64,000 nt of DNA from Halolactibacillus halophilus (GTDB lineage Bacteria > Bacillota > Bacilli > Bacillales > Amphibacillaceae). Of this stretch, positions 9,865-18,334 are shown one piece after another. The DNA is taken from contig NZ_FOXC01000005.1 in the NCBI RefSeq assembly GCF_900115605.1, positions 30,196-94,195 on the forward strand, in the 5' to 3' direction. The notes under the pieces are model-generated. The model saw only the letters and a list, made by a program, of their open reading frames with translations. It made no database searches and was not told the origin of the DNA. The position numbers and the translations under genes are program-made. Position 1 is the first letter of the stretch. Every line of letters starts with the position of its first letter.

Positions 9865-11841
9865 ATGAAATTTATAGAACTACAACTAACAAACATTGGT
9901 CCCTTCTACGGGACCAATTCATTTAATTTTGATTCAGAAAAAAAACTTACTTTAATAGGAGGGCAAAATGGAGCTGGGAAAACTACATTTCTGAAAAGTG
10001 TTCGATTAGCTTTGTATGGCCCTCTAGCTTTTGGTTTAAAAACAACTACACCAAAGTACTTTAACAGAGTTATAAACATGATTAATAATCAGGCTAGAGC
10101 TGAGAAATCAGAAAATTACTCAATCTCAATAACCTTCTCATTAGTCTCTAATATGGAACGGACAACTTTTAAAATTATTCGCAATTGGAAAATTAGTCAC
10201 TCTATGCGAGAAGATGTTATGGTGCTTAAAAATGATAAAATACTCGGTCCGAAATCTCAAACCTTGTTTTTTGAAAACTTAAGAACCAGTTTTCCACCAT
10301 CATTGCTCGAACTATGTTTATTTGATGGGGAAGACATAGCTACATTAACTAAGAATGATTTCCTATCATCATACTTAAAGGATCTTTCGAATAAACTGTT
10401 TAATTTGGACTTATTTGAAAGCTTACAAACCAACTTAAAAAAATATTTATCTTCCGTGGACAAGACAAGTGAACAAGCCGCTTATGAAGATGAATTAACA
10501 GCATTAAAAAAAGAACAAGTGAAAAATCAGCAATTAGTTCATGATTTAAATCATGAACAAGAAACCTTACAAAATGATTTAGATGAATTGATTATCAGAC
10601 AAAAGCAATTAAAAGAAACATTCCAAACTCATGGTGGATTAGTTAAAGAACAAAGAGAGAAATTATTACTTAGAATAAATACAATTGAACACGAACGCAA
10701 GAACAATAGTGACTCAATAAAAAATTTCATTTCTAGAGATCTACCGTTTTTTATCATGGCTCAACAGGTCAATAATTTAACCAATCAACTGGAGTCAGAA
10801 GAAGACTATTTCATGTCAAAAGTTATGCATTCTAAAATTCAAGAAATTAATTTTTCAAACATACTTTCTGATGTTGATTTATCCAGTGACATAGCCGAAA
10901 AAATCAAATCTAAAATTGGAGAGCAATTTAAAGGCGATCAAGAAGTTGACCTTATCCATAACGCTTCTAATAGTGAAGCGCAAAGTATTTATTCCCTTAA
11001 CCAGCAACTTAAACAAGAACAATTTAAATCCTTTGTTAGCTTAATAAAACAAAATAAAGAACTGTTAGTTGAATTAAAAGAAGCTCGAGATAGTTTAAAA
11101 ATAAATGCTGAATCTACTGAGTTCAATGATATGGTCAATGAAATCGAAAGTTTGTCTAATCAAATATCTCTATCTGAAAACAAATTGCACATAATTGATT
11201 CTGACAAAGAAGAGCTTAGTTCTGAGTTGACTGAAATAGAAAATAAGGTGAATAAGGTGAATTTGAAATTAAGAAATATTTATAAAACAAAGGAATCTTA
11301 TGGAGAATCAGAAAAAGTTATTAGAGTGACTGAATTATTCCAAAACAAGCAACTTAGAAGTAAATTAAGAGATGCAGAATACTTATCCTTAAAAATGATT
11401 AAATCTTTAATGCACAAACACGCATTCATTCAGTATATATCAATAGATCCAATCACTTTTGAAATTAAATTGTATAATAATAAAAACGAGTTGATTAATC
11501 AACAGGTTCTTTCCGCAGGTGAAAAAGAGATAATTGTTTTATCAATAATTTATGGAACTATAGCTTCTTCCAAAAAGGAACTCCCCTTTATTTTAGATAC
11601 CCTTTTAGGCAGATTAGATGAAGAACATAAATTAGCAATTGTTTCAACGTTATTACCAAGTCTTGGTTCTCAAGCTATAGTACTTTCAACAAACTCTGAA
11701 ATCAATGAGGGACTCTATCGTTCTGTTAAAAATCAAATCGCCTTTGAATACACGTTAAATTATATTGATACTGAACAAAGAAGTGTTATTGAGCATCACT
11801 TTTTTGACTTTGACAAAGTAGGTGGAAAATATGAATTTTAG
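9865..11841 (+). CDS. dndD: DndD, SMC-like ATPase of phosphorothioation
   Basis: A 658-residue protein of SMC/RecF type. The Walker A GQNGAGKT is at residues 33-40, long coiled-coil arms occupy about residues 200-510, and the ABC-type signature LSAGEKE (near 549) and Walker B PFILDT (near 575) close the ATPase head. DndD is proposed to open or nick DNA, or to position the sulfur-transfer complex. No CxxC zinc hook is visible in the arm. The ribosome site GAGGAT precedes the ATG. The 3' end overlaps dndE, which supports coupled synthesis. Confidence 0.94.
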   Translation: MKFIELQLTNIGPFYGTNSFNFDSEKKLTLIGGQNGAGKTTFLKSVRLALYGPLAFGLKTTTPKYFNRVINMINNQARAEKSENYSISITFSLVSNMERTTFKIIRNWKISHSMREDVMVLKNDKILGPKSQTLFFENLRTSFPPSLLELCLFDGEDIATLTKNDFLSSYLKDLSNKLFNLDLFESLQTNLKKYLSSVDKTSEQAAYEDELTALKKEQVKNQQLVHDLNHEQETLQNDLDELIIRQKQLKETFQTHGGLVKEQREKLLLRINTIEHERKNNSDSIKNFISRDLPFFIMAQQVNNLTNQLESEEDYFMSKVMHSKIQEINFSNILSDVDLSSDIAEKIKSKIGEQFKGDQEVDLIHNASNSEAQSIYSLNQQLKQEQFKSFVSLIKQNKELLVELKEARDSLKINAESTEFNDMVNEIESLSNQISLSENKLHIIDSDKEELSSELTEIENKVNKVNLKLRNIYKTKESYGESEKVIRVTELFQNKQLRSKLRDAEYLSLKMIKSLMHKHAFIQYISIDPITFEIKLYNNKNELINQQVLSAGEKEIIVLSIIYGTIASSKKELPFILDTLLGRLDEEHKLAIVSTLLPSLGSQAIVLSTNSEINEGLYRSVKNQIAFEYTLNYIDTEQRSVIEHHFFDFDKVGGKYEF

Positions 11842-12223
11842 ATTAAAAACAACCGAAGAAGTAGCAGAAATTTTGAAAGAGTTACAATCCACTACAAACT
11901 TAAGACCGAATTTATTGTCCAGGATAGCTATATCATTATCTGTATTAGAAAAATCAATTCCCAATTACGTTGAAAGTGATCTTAATGGGCTTGACTTTAA
12001 TAGAGCGACTTTAACAGGCGATCAAGATTACTTTTATAAAGCTATAATTACTCAACACTTTGGTAAGCCTTTGACTGAAGAGGAGTACTTTCCGGATCTG
12101 TTTAATGCACATCTTACCAGAGGAATTGAAATATTAAGTAATGAGTATAAACACTTAGGGAATTATGAGAAGTTATTAAATTATCTTGTCAATATTTCAA
12201 TTACTCAATTAGGGGAGGTTTAA
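11831..12223 (+). CDS. dndE: DndE, small DNA-binding protein of phosphorothioation
   Basis: A 130-residue protein with the family block LRPNLLSRIAISLSV near its N-terminus. DndE proteins form small oligomers that bind nicked double-stranded DNA and are needed with DndC and DndD for sulfur insertion. The frame is open from a GTG at 11822, but the ATG at 11831 lies 5 bases after AGGTGG and gives the usual start, so I chose it. This gives an 11-base overlap with dndD. An AGGGGAGG ribosome site for the next gene lies in its last codons. Confidence 0.93.
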   Translation: MNFRLKTTEEVAEILKELQSTTNLRPNLLSRIAISLSVLEKSIPNYVESDLNGLDFNRATLTGDQDYFYKAIITQHFGKPLTEEEYFPDLFNAHLTRGIEILSNEYKHLGNYEKLLNYLVNISITQLGEV

Positions 12224-12226
12224 TGA

Positions 12227-13345
12227 ATGCTGTACCTAGATAATAGCGCGACAACACAAGTTCATTCTGATGTCTATAATGAGATGTTGCCTTATTTATC
12301 TCAAGAATATGGCAACCCATCTAGTAAGTATTATTCTTTAGCTATTAACTCAAAAAAAGCTATAGAACAATCGAGACAACATGTGGCTAACTTAGTTAAT
12401 TCAAAAAAGATGGAAGTTGTCTTTACAAGTGGTGCTTCAGAAAGTAATAACACAGTTTTAAAAGGGGTGACAGAATACTACTCAGAAAAAGGAAAGCATA
12501 TTATAACAACGAAAACTGAACATAAAGCCATTTTAGATGTTTGTTCATATCTAGAAAAAAAGAGATTTAATATTACTTATCTTGATGTGGACTCTTATGG
12601 TCGAGTGGACCCTGAAGATATTCGAAAGAATATCACCAGTGAAACAATTTTAGTGAGTGTCATTTGGGGCAATAATGAATTAGGTTCTTTAAATGATATT
12701 CGTTCAATTTCCACTATATGCGAAGAACGCGGCGTATTGTTCCATTCTGATGCAACACAAGTGGCTGGAAAGTTGAAGATTAACTTTGATGAAATCAGTG
12801 GACTATCATTTCTCTCCTTATCCGCTCATAAACTACATGGTCCAAAAGGTATTGGTGCATTAATCGTTCGTAGTGATGAGTACGGTAAATTAACACCTTT
12901 TACCCCTCTTATTCACGGTGGTGGACAAGAAAATGATTTAAGGAGTGGCACACATTCTGTGCATAACATTGTTGGTTTCGGTAAAGCTGCTGAAATTGCT
13001 AGTAATAACTTAAAAGAAAACATCATTAGTCTTGAGAAACTTGAAGAAAAATTGATTGCACTCTTAACAACCAAGTTTAAAAATAACATTTCTTTCAATT
13101 CTGATAATAATAATAAAATCCCAGGCATTGTTAATGTTAGATTTCATGGATTAAATAATGAAATATTACTAAAAAAATTATCACCTTTAATTGCAGCTTC
13201 TACTGGATCAGCTTGTAGCAGTACTAACCCTTCTTATGTTTTACTGGCTATAGGGCTCTCATTAAACGAAGTTCGAGAATCTGTTAGATTTTCATTTTCA
13301 CCATATACACAACTAAAAGATTTAGATATTTTTCAAGATTTATAA
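12227..13345 (+). CDS. dndA: Cysteine desulfurase, DndA/IscS type
   Basis: A 372-residue PLP enzyme that takes sulfur from cysteine as a persulfide and feeds DndC. The PLP lysine is K202 in SAHKLHGPKG and the persulfide cysteine is C330 in GSACSST. The histidine block TKTEHKA is also present. The gene starts 3 bases after dndE, has a strong AGGGGAGG site, and is the last gene before a terminator. Many dnd loci lack their own desulfurase and borrow IscS, so having it at the 3' end of the operon makes this locus self-sufficient. The sequence alone cannot separate DndA from other NifS/IscS proteins; the name follows context. Confidence 0.88.
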   Translation: MLYLDNSATTQVHSDVYNEMLPYLSQEYGNPSSKYYSLAINSKKAIEQSRQHVANLVNSKKMEVVFTSGASESNNTVLKGVTEYYSEKGKHIITTKTEHKAILDVCSYLEKKRFNITYLDVDSYGRVDPEDIRKNITSETILVSVIWGNNELGSLNDIRSISTICEERGVLFHSDATQVAGKLKINFDEISGLSFLSLSAHKLHGPKGIGALIVRSDEYGKLTPFTPLIHGGGQENDLRSGTHSVHNIVGFGKAAEIASNNLKENIISLEKLEEKLIALLTTKFKNNISFNSDNNNKIPGIVNVRFHGLNNEILLKKLSPLIAASTGSACSSTNPSYVLLAIGLSLNEVRESVRFSFSPYTQLKDLDIFQDL

Positions 13346-13353
13346 ATAAAACT

Positions 13354-13408
13354 AAAAATGTTTAGTAATTATCACCTGAAATTTCTGATGATATTGCTAA
13401 ACATTTTT
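13354..13408. terminator. Bidirectional Rho-independent terminator between dndA and the SHOCT gene
   Basis: Perfect 12-bp stem AAAAATGTTTAG / CTAAACATTTTT (13354-13365 and 13397-13408) around a 31-base loop. A-runs on one side and T-runs on the other serve both strands. It closes the rightward dnd operon and the leftward gene at 13439. Confidence 0.75.
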
Positions 13409-13438
13409 CATTTAAATTGAAATACTATTCAATTTGGG

Positions 13439-13807
13439 TTACCATTTTTCATTCAACATCTGTTTTTTCTTCTCTTCATATTCCTCATCAGTTAAAATAC
13501 CTTCTTGCTTCAACTGATGCAGTTTACGTAATTTTTCATCAAAACTATCATTGGATTGCTTGATTGCTTCTGAGGAAGTATTCGCTTCCGTCGTTACATC
13601 TACACGATGCGTGGCAACACCTTTTTGTGTGAAGGCATTAATCCCGTGCATAACCGTGATACCAATTGCGAATAGCACCCAAACGATACCAAAGGTACCG
13701 AACGTCGGCAGTACAAAGATAAAACCAATCAAGACAAAAATTATGCCCGCAATAAAACCAAACATTGATTGACCCTTACCTGGTCTTACATTATAACGCT
13801 GATTCAT
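13439..13807 (-). CDS. Small membrane protein with C-terminal SHOCT domain
   Basis: A 122-residue protein. Two hydrophobic segments lie at about residues 16-33 and 38-56 with a very short turn between. A polar linker follows, and residues 88-120 (EKLRKLHQLKQEGILTDEEY) fit the SHOCT short C-terminal domain. SHOCT tails occur on many unrelated membrane and secreted proteins and are thought to mediate oligomer contacts; no enzymatic role is known. Single gene between two terminators, next to but not part of the dnd island. Higher G+C than the dnd genes. Confidence 0.75.
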   Translation of the reverse strand: MNQRYNVRPGKGQSMFGFIAGIIFVLIGFIFVLPTFGTFGIVWVLFAIGITVMHGINAFTQKGVATHRVDVTTEANTSSEAIKQSNDSFDEKLRKLHQLKQEGILTDEEYEEKKKQMLNEKW

Positions 13808-13890
13808 CGTTACACCTCACTTGGTTTTTTATCTATCTCATCATAATCATACCATACTCAAATATTACCAACAAGAAAGTTAAGCGTTAT

Positions 13891-13935
13891 CAAAAAAAGC
13901 TGATTAAAGCGAACTTTTCAGTTCGTCTAATCAGC
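13891..13935 (-). terminator. Rho-independent terminator of the exopolysaccharide operon
   Basis: On the minus strand, arms GCTGATTA...CGAAC pair with GTTCG...TAATCAGC (13899-13914 with 13921-13935) across a small internal bulge, followed by GCTTTTTTTG. It lies downstream of the leftward operon that ends at 14065. Confidence 0.8.
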
Positions 13936-14064
13936 AAACTCTCTCAGTTACACTTATTGGTAACTCCCTTAATTATATAAAAATTTAAAAGAGATCGAAA
14001 CCGTCATTTCCTATCTCCTTTTGAACATTTAGAAAAATATTCATCAAATGTTTCTTTTAAAACC

Positions 14065-15078
14065 CTATTTTTTCTCGTAATCAACAACAGCTTGAACAGC
14101 CATCAAATAATCGAAAATATGCACACCTTCATAATTTTCTTCATGAACTTCTTTGATTTGGCTGTTGAGTTTCTGATAGACATCCTTGGCAAGACCGTTT
14201 TCGTTAGTCAGTAAAAGATAGTCTAAAAACAAACCATTTACAGCCATTGATTCATAGTTTACAACAGGTTTTTTTGTTTGGCGGTCATACTGACCGCTTA
14301 ACTGATCGCTATTATTATACTCAGCTATTATCCAGCGGTGAAAGGCATCAGGCGGTTGATTAGTTAATTTCACGTAATTTTGCGCAATCAATAATTGATC
14401 AACCAGATGCGCAGTATCTTTTTGTTCGAAAGTCTTAGTTTCGACATTATATACCTCATTAAAGAATGGTTCGTTTTCAGCCTCACTAAATAGTTGTCTG
14501 TAGTCGGTTAAATTAACACCCATATCAGTTAGAATAGAAATATCTTGATAACTCAAGTGCATTGTAGATGGTATATCGTCATAATACCAATCATAGAAAT
14601 CAACGTAAAAACCATTCTGATAATGAGCCTCTTTTAACGCATCTTGATAGTTATACGCCTCTTCAAGATACATCGGTTGATCAAATGTAATAGCAGCACG
14701 TTTTAATGCTTCAATAACTCTGAAGGTATCCACAATGGCATCTACTGTTGTGTCCGTTGTGCGCCATTTTATAAACGATTGTTCAACAAAATGACTTTTC
14801 ATAACTTGATACGTCTGTTTAAATAACGCTTGATTTTCTACCGCTTCAAGATAGATCAAGTATTGTCCCATCGATTCAGACAAAAACTCATCTCTCTCTG
14901 GGTACATCCGTAAGACACCTTCTTTTGTTTCATAATACGTTTGTATAGTGGTAATAGGATCAGGGTGCTCACTTTGACGTAACTTATTAGCTGTCATCAT
15001 TAGGACCACCCCGACTAAAATTAATATTAACCACACCCACCAGCGAATACTGATCTTCTTTTTCGTAGCTTTCATCAT
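14065..15078 (-). CDS. Membrane-anchored putative glycoside hydrolase (YdaJ/GH8-like)
   Basis: A 337-residue protein with an N-terminal lysine-rich stretch and one membrane segment (about residues 11-30), so the bulk lies outside the cell. The helical, Trp/Tyr-rich body (KWRTTDTTVDAIVDTFR, DWYYDD) resembles the GH8-like YdaJ of Bacillus subtilis, which trims or releases an exopolysaccharide. I cannot assign the catalytic acids by eye. It is the last gene of a three-gene operon, overlapping the glycosyltransferase by 4 bases (ATGA), and is followed by a strong terminator. A hydrolase paired with a processive synthase is the usual arrangement in cellulose-type systems. Confidence 0.6.
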   Translation of the reverse strand: MMKATKKKISIRWWVWLILILVGVVLMMTANKLRQSEHPDPITTIQTYYETKEGVLRMYPERDEFLSESMGQYLIYLEAVENQALFKQTYQVMKSHFVEQSFIKWRTTDTTVDAIVDTFRVIEALKRAAITFDQPMYLEEAYNYQDALKEAHYQNGFYVDFYDWYYDDIPSTMHLSYQDISILTDMGVNLTDYRQLFSEAENEPFFNEVYNVETKTFEQKDTAHLVDQLLIAQNYVKLTNQPPDAFHRWIIAEYNNSDQLSGQYDRQTKKPVVNYESMAVNGLFLDYLLLTNENGLAKDVYQKLNSQIKEVHEENYEGVHIFDYLMAVQAVVDYEKK

Positions 15079-16310
15079 TGTGCTGATTCTTTTTTGTAGC
15101 GCTTTGTTTTATCCCACTTCGTTTGTTTCTTAAAAATACGACCTGAGATATATTGAATAAGACTTTTGAACAACATAATTAAAAACAATTGAGCATAAGT
15201 GAAATACATAATCATCCCTATACCGACGTTTTTAGGACTAAGTAGGTCTTCAAGTACCATTGCACTTGCAATTTGTGCGCTGTATACCACATAACTGAGA
15301 AACCATAATAACAACAGTGGGGTATCAACCGTCGGGAGTGGATAGCCAATTAACCCTAAAATAAACCACACATTACTAAATGCTAAAAAAATGATAAACA
15401 CAAGATAAGTTAAGATATGTTGCATTGAATGAACAAAAGTTCTTCCTTTCCAAAACTTAAACGTGTATAATGACTTTTCTAGTAAATACAAATTACCCGT
15501 TAGCCAACGTGTCCGTTGTTTAATTAGAGCTTTGAGTTGTTCAGGCTCTTGTTCCCACGTTCTCGCATGGTGCACCACGGGTAATATATAACCTAAGCTA
15601 GCAACTCTTACAGTTAATTCAGCATCTTCTGCTAATGCTTTTGGATCGTAACCACCCGCCTCTTCAATGACATCACGTCGAAGTAACATATTCGTGCCCG
15701 CAAGGGCACCTGCTTTAAACAATTGATAACGACCACTTTGCATCAACAACTGAAAAACTTGAAATTCTAAGGCGATCATCCGCGTTAACATATTTGTTTC
15801 AGCATTGATTGTTTTTACATAACCAACAGCACCTCCAGCTTTTTTCGTTCGCTCAGCTGCGTGTACAAGTCTGAGTACACTTTCTGGTTCTGGTTGATTA
15901 TCACCATCAAAGACACAGAAGTAATCAGATGTTGTTGACTGTAAGCCGTAATTTAATACCGACGACTTACCTTTAATCTCCATTTCGGGCACGTACAAAT
16001 AATGAATGTTACTAAACTGCATTTGAAAAGCACGCGCAATTTGTCCTGTATTATCTGTCGATTGATCATCTAAAATATAAATATTCAATTCTCCTGGATA
16101 CTTTAATTGACTCATGGCTTCTAATGTCTGTTTAATCACAAGTCCTTCGTTATAACACGGTACGAGTACTGCGACAGATGGATACTCTTCAAGCGGTGAA
16201 TCGTCTAGTTTTTTAAGTCGTCGATATACCCCCGCAATTGTTAATATAGAATAGTAAGTTAACATTAACCAAAAGAATATCATTATAATGACTAACACAT
16301 AAACCATCAT
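15075..16310 (-). CDS. Processive family 2 glycosyltransferase (YdaM/BcsA-like)
   Basis: A 411-residue membrane enzyme that probably polymerises and exports an exopolysaccharide. The motifs of processive GT2 enzymes are all present: DDQS and DGD for nucleotide-sugar and metal binding, EDAEL with the catalytic acid, and QRTRW (QxxRW) for product binding. One membrane segment precedes the catalytic domain and several follow it (about residues 290-385). No PilZ domain is visible, so control by c-di-GMP would have to act through the partner encoded upstream. It overlaps both neighbours by 4 bases, showing a tight operon. Confidence 0.85.
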   Translation of the reverse strand: MMVYVLVIIMIFFWLMLTYYSILTIAGVYRRLKKLDDSPLEEYPSVAVLVPCYNEGLVIKQTLEAMSQLKYPGELNIYILDDQSTDNTGQIARAFQMQFSNIHYLYVPEMEIKGKSSVLNYGLQSTTSDYFCVFDGDNQPEPESVLRLVHAAERTKKAGGAVGYVKTINAETNMLTRMIALEFQVFQLLMQSGRYQLFKAGALAGTNMLLRRDVIEEAGGYDPKALAEDAELTVRVASLGYILPVVHHARTWEQEPEQLKALIKQRTRWLTGNLYLLEKSLYTFKFWKGRTFVHSMQHILTYLVFIIFLAFSNVWFILGLIGYPLPTVDTPLLLLWFLSYVVYSAQIASAMVLEDLLSPKNVGIGMIMYFTYAQLFLIMLFKSLIQYISGRIFKKQTKWDKTKRYKKESAQ

Positions 16311-17071
16311 GACTCGTCACCTTCCTTAGGGGCGAATCGTTCAAAATCATAGTCTTCGGCATGGTAATAGCAATAACTAACTGGCAACTCAATTTCATTT
16401 AAATGATGCCGAATCGTATTAAAAAATCGCTCTGTTACCTTTTCAACACCAATATCTGATGTATCTTGTAAAAAGACTAAATAGTGTTTATTGTCTAGCT
16501 TTGTCACTAAGTCAAATTCATTTCGAATGGAATCGAGTAACGTTTCCGCAATATAGGCGTGCATTGCTTTCTCAGTAGTCTTGACCGCCGTTAAACTAAA
16601 CTCAACCACCATATTTGTTTCTTTTCGTCGATCTGTCCCACGGGTAATAAGATGCACCCGTGATTTAAACTCATCCAAACTTAAAATTTCAGTTGAGCCT
16701 TGGTATTTTTCTAACGTTTTAATCTTGGCTTCTTGGTCAATTAAACGTTGTTCTAGAAACTTAACCACGCCGGTAATGACCCAAATGAGCAATAAGCTAG
16801 CCGATAGTAGGATATGTTCCCAAATTAAATCAAATTGATTTTGAATGGACGCTTCGGTAATAAAAATCAAACTAAAGCCAACAATGAGAATAATCGACAG
16901 CACAACTAAAAACAATTGGCGCCAAGTTAAAATCAAACTGATTAAAATCACACCAATAATGAGCCACATGTTAATGGCAACTAAATAACCCGTACTAAAA
17001 TAAAAGACACCAACAATCGTAATGATAAATAGAATTGATAAAAATGAAATAGAGCGTTGATAGCGTATCAT
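16307..17071 (-). CDS. Membrane protein with degenerate GGDEF domain (YdaK-like)
   Basis: A 254-residue protein with four hydrophobic segments in residues 7-110, a short coiled coil, and a cytoplasmic domain (about 130-245) with the fold pattern of GGDEF proteins but no GGDEF signature. It should therefore not make c-di-GMP. In B. subtilis, YdaK is such a degenerate GGDEF receptor and switches on the YdaJ-N exopolysaccharide machinery; the same job is inferred here. First gene of the leftward operon. A true GGDEF enzyme is encoded at 43057. Confidence 0.65.
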   Translation of the reverse strand: MIRYQRSISFLSILFIITIVGVFYFSTGYLVAINMWLIIGVILISLILTWRQLFLVVLSIILIVGFSLIFITEASIQNQFDLIWEHILLSASLLLIWVITGVVKFLEQRLIDQEAKIKTLEKYQGSTEILSLDEFKSRVHLITRGTDRRKETNMVVEFSLTAVKTTEKAMHAYIAETLLDSIRNEFDLVTKLDNKHYLVFLQDTSDIGVEKVTERFFNTIRHHLNEIELPVSYCYYHAEDYDFERFAPKEGDES

Positions 17072-17241
17072 CCCTTCCTTACCCCGCTTTCTATATTTTA
17101 TTTAATATCTATTTATTTTCCCTTTTTTCAGAATAAAAAACCATTTTGAGTATGGAACTGAGAAAATATGTTATGCTAAAATTAGAAAAGACACAATATA
17201 GGATGAAGATTGTCGTATTAAACAAAATAAAGGAGAAATTT

Positions 17242-17793
17242 ATGCCACTTATATTAGGATCTAGCTCCCCTCGACGCCAAGACATTTTAAAACAAGTAAA
17301 GCTTGACTTTACTGTTCGCACACCAAACGTCGATGAGTCACAAATCAAAACAACTAAACCAATTGAAAAAGTATCTGCCCTTTGTAAACTAAAGGCGGCG
17401 AGTATACTCTTTGAATCTGATGACGACGTCATTGTAACAGCTGACACGGTCGTGAGCTTTAACAATATGATCTTTGAAAAACCGAAAACAAAACAAGAAG
17501 CTTATACGATGATGCGAGCATTAAGTGACCAAACACATGACGTACATACCGGGGTATTAGTCCGCTCGAAACACAAACAGAAATTATTTGTTGAGACGAC
17601 AAAAGTTATGTTTTATCCTCTTACAGATGAAGACATTAATGAGTATATCGATACGGATGAACCTTATGATAAAGCTGGTGCTTACGGTATACAAGGCCTT
17701 GCGGCCCCATTCATTAAAAAAATTGATGGGGATTATTATAATGTTGTCGGGTTACCGATTGGTCAATTGATGCAAGTATTAAAACAGTTTTAA
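17242..17793 (+). CDS. maf: Maf-family nucleoside triphosphate pyrophosphatase
   Basis: A 183-residue protein of the Maf/YhdE house-cleaning family, which hydrolyses dTTP, UTP and modified pyrimidine nucleotides and is linked to septum arrest in Bacillus. The N-terminal LGSSSPRRQDIL motif, the ADTVV block with its catalytic aspartate, and the C-terminal DKAGAYGIQG and GDYYNVVGLP blocks are intact. The frame extends upstream to 17146, but the ATG at 17242 follows AAAGGAG at ideal spacing and gives the normal N-terminus. It is 54 bases before a mutT-like gene and probably co-transcribed: two nucleotide-pool cleaning enzymes together. Confidence 0.93.
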   Translation: MPLILGSSSPRRQDILKQVKLDFTVRTPNVDESQIKTTKPIEKVSALCKLKAASILFESDDDVIVTADTVVSFNNMIFEKPKTKQEAYTMMRALSDQTHDVHTGVLVRSKHKQKLFVETTKVMFYPLTDEDINEYIDTDEPYDKAGAYGIQGLAAPFIKKIDGDYYNVVGLPIGQLMQVLKQF

Positions 17794-17847
17794 CGACCTT
17801 GTTGATTCAACTAACTGAACTAAAGGTGAAAGAAAAGGAGAGAAGCA

Positions 17848-18258
17848 ATGATGAAGAAAAAGCTACGTGTTGTTGCTGCCATTATTGAAAATAATGAACA
17901 AGAGATTTTCTGCGCTTTACGATCCCAACAGATGTCACTACCAAACTTGTGGGAGTTCCCCGGAGGAAAGGTAGAACAAAATGAAGATATCTTTGTTGCT
18001 CTTGAGCGTGAAATCAAAGAAGAATTTAATTGCCGAATTGTAACTGATGACGTAATCTTTGCCAAAACAACGCATGATTACGACTCTTTTATTATTGATC
18101 TGATTGCAATAAAAGCAACATTAATAGACAAAGAACCCGTTTTAACTGAGCACGCACAATATATTTGGCTGAAGCGCGACAACTTGTTAAGTTTAAACTG
18201 GGCTCCTGCAGATATACCAATTGTAGAGAAACTTCGAACAGAAAAGAACAGACACTGA
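17848..18258 (+). CDS. mutT: NUDIX hydrolase, MutT-like (8-oxo-dGTP diphosphatase type)
   Basis: A 136-residue NUDIX protein. The Nudix box is complete: GGKVEQNEDIFVALEREI then KEEF, with the metal-binding REIKEE. The sequence LRVVAAII at the start and WEFPGGK before the box are typical of MutT, which removes oxidised dGTP. It may accept other nucleotides, as CTP-diphosphatase relatives look alike. AAAAGGAG precedes tandem ATG codons; either could start the protein. The gene overlaps a terminator at its 3' end. Confidence 0.82.
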   Translation: MMKKKLRVVAAIIENNEQEIFCALRSQQMSLPNLWEFPGGKVEQNEDIFVALEREIKEEFNCRIVTDDVIFAKTTHDYDSFIIDLIAIKATLIDKEPVLTEHAQYIWLKRDNLLSLNWAPADIPIVEKLRTEKNRH

Positions 18259-18278
18259 TTGCTGGTGTCTGTTCTTTT
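18242..18278. terminator. Bidirectional terminator after mutT
   Basis: Perfect 14-bp stem AAAAGAACAGACAC / GTGTCTGTTCTTTT with a 9-base loop, overlapping the last codons of mutT. Runs of A and T at the two ends let it serve mutT and the leftward helicase gene at 18335. Confidence 0.85.
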
Positions 18279-18334
18279 CCTTGTATTCATAAAAATGTGG
18301 GTCAATGCTTTTTTTATATCTGTCAGTCTAATAA

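Noticed and set aside
11822..11830. GTG start three codons upstream of the dndE ATG
   Set aside because: No ribosome site before GTG; AGGTGG is placed for the ATG at 11831.
17109..17465. 118-residue frame opposite maf
   Set aside because: maf is complete with all family motifs; this antisense frame has no start signal.
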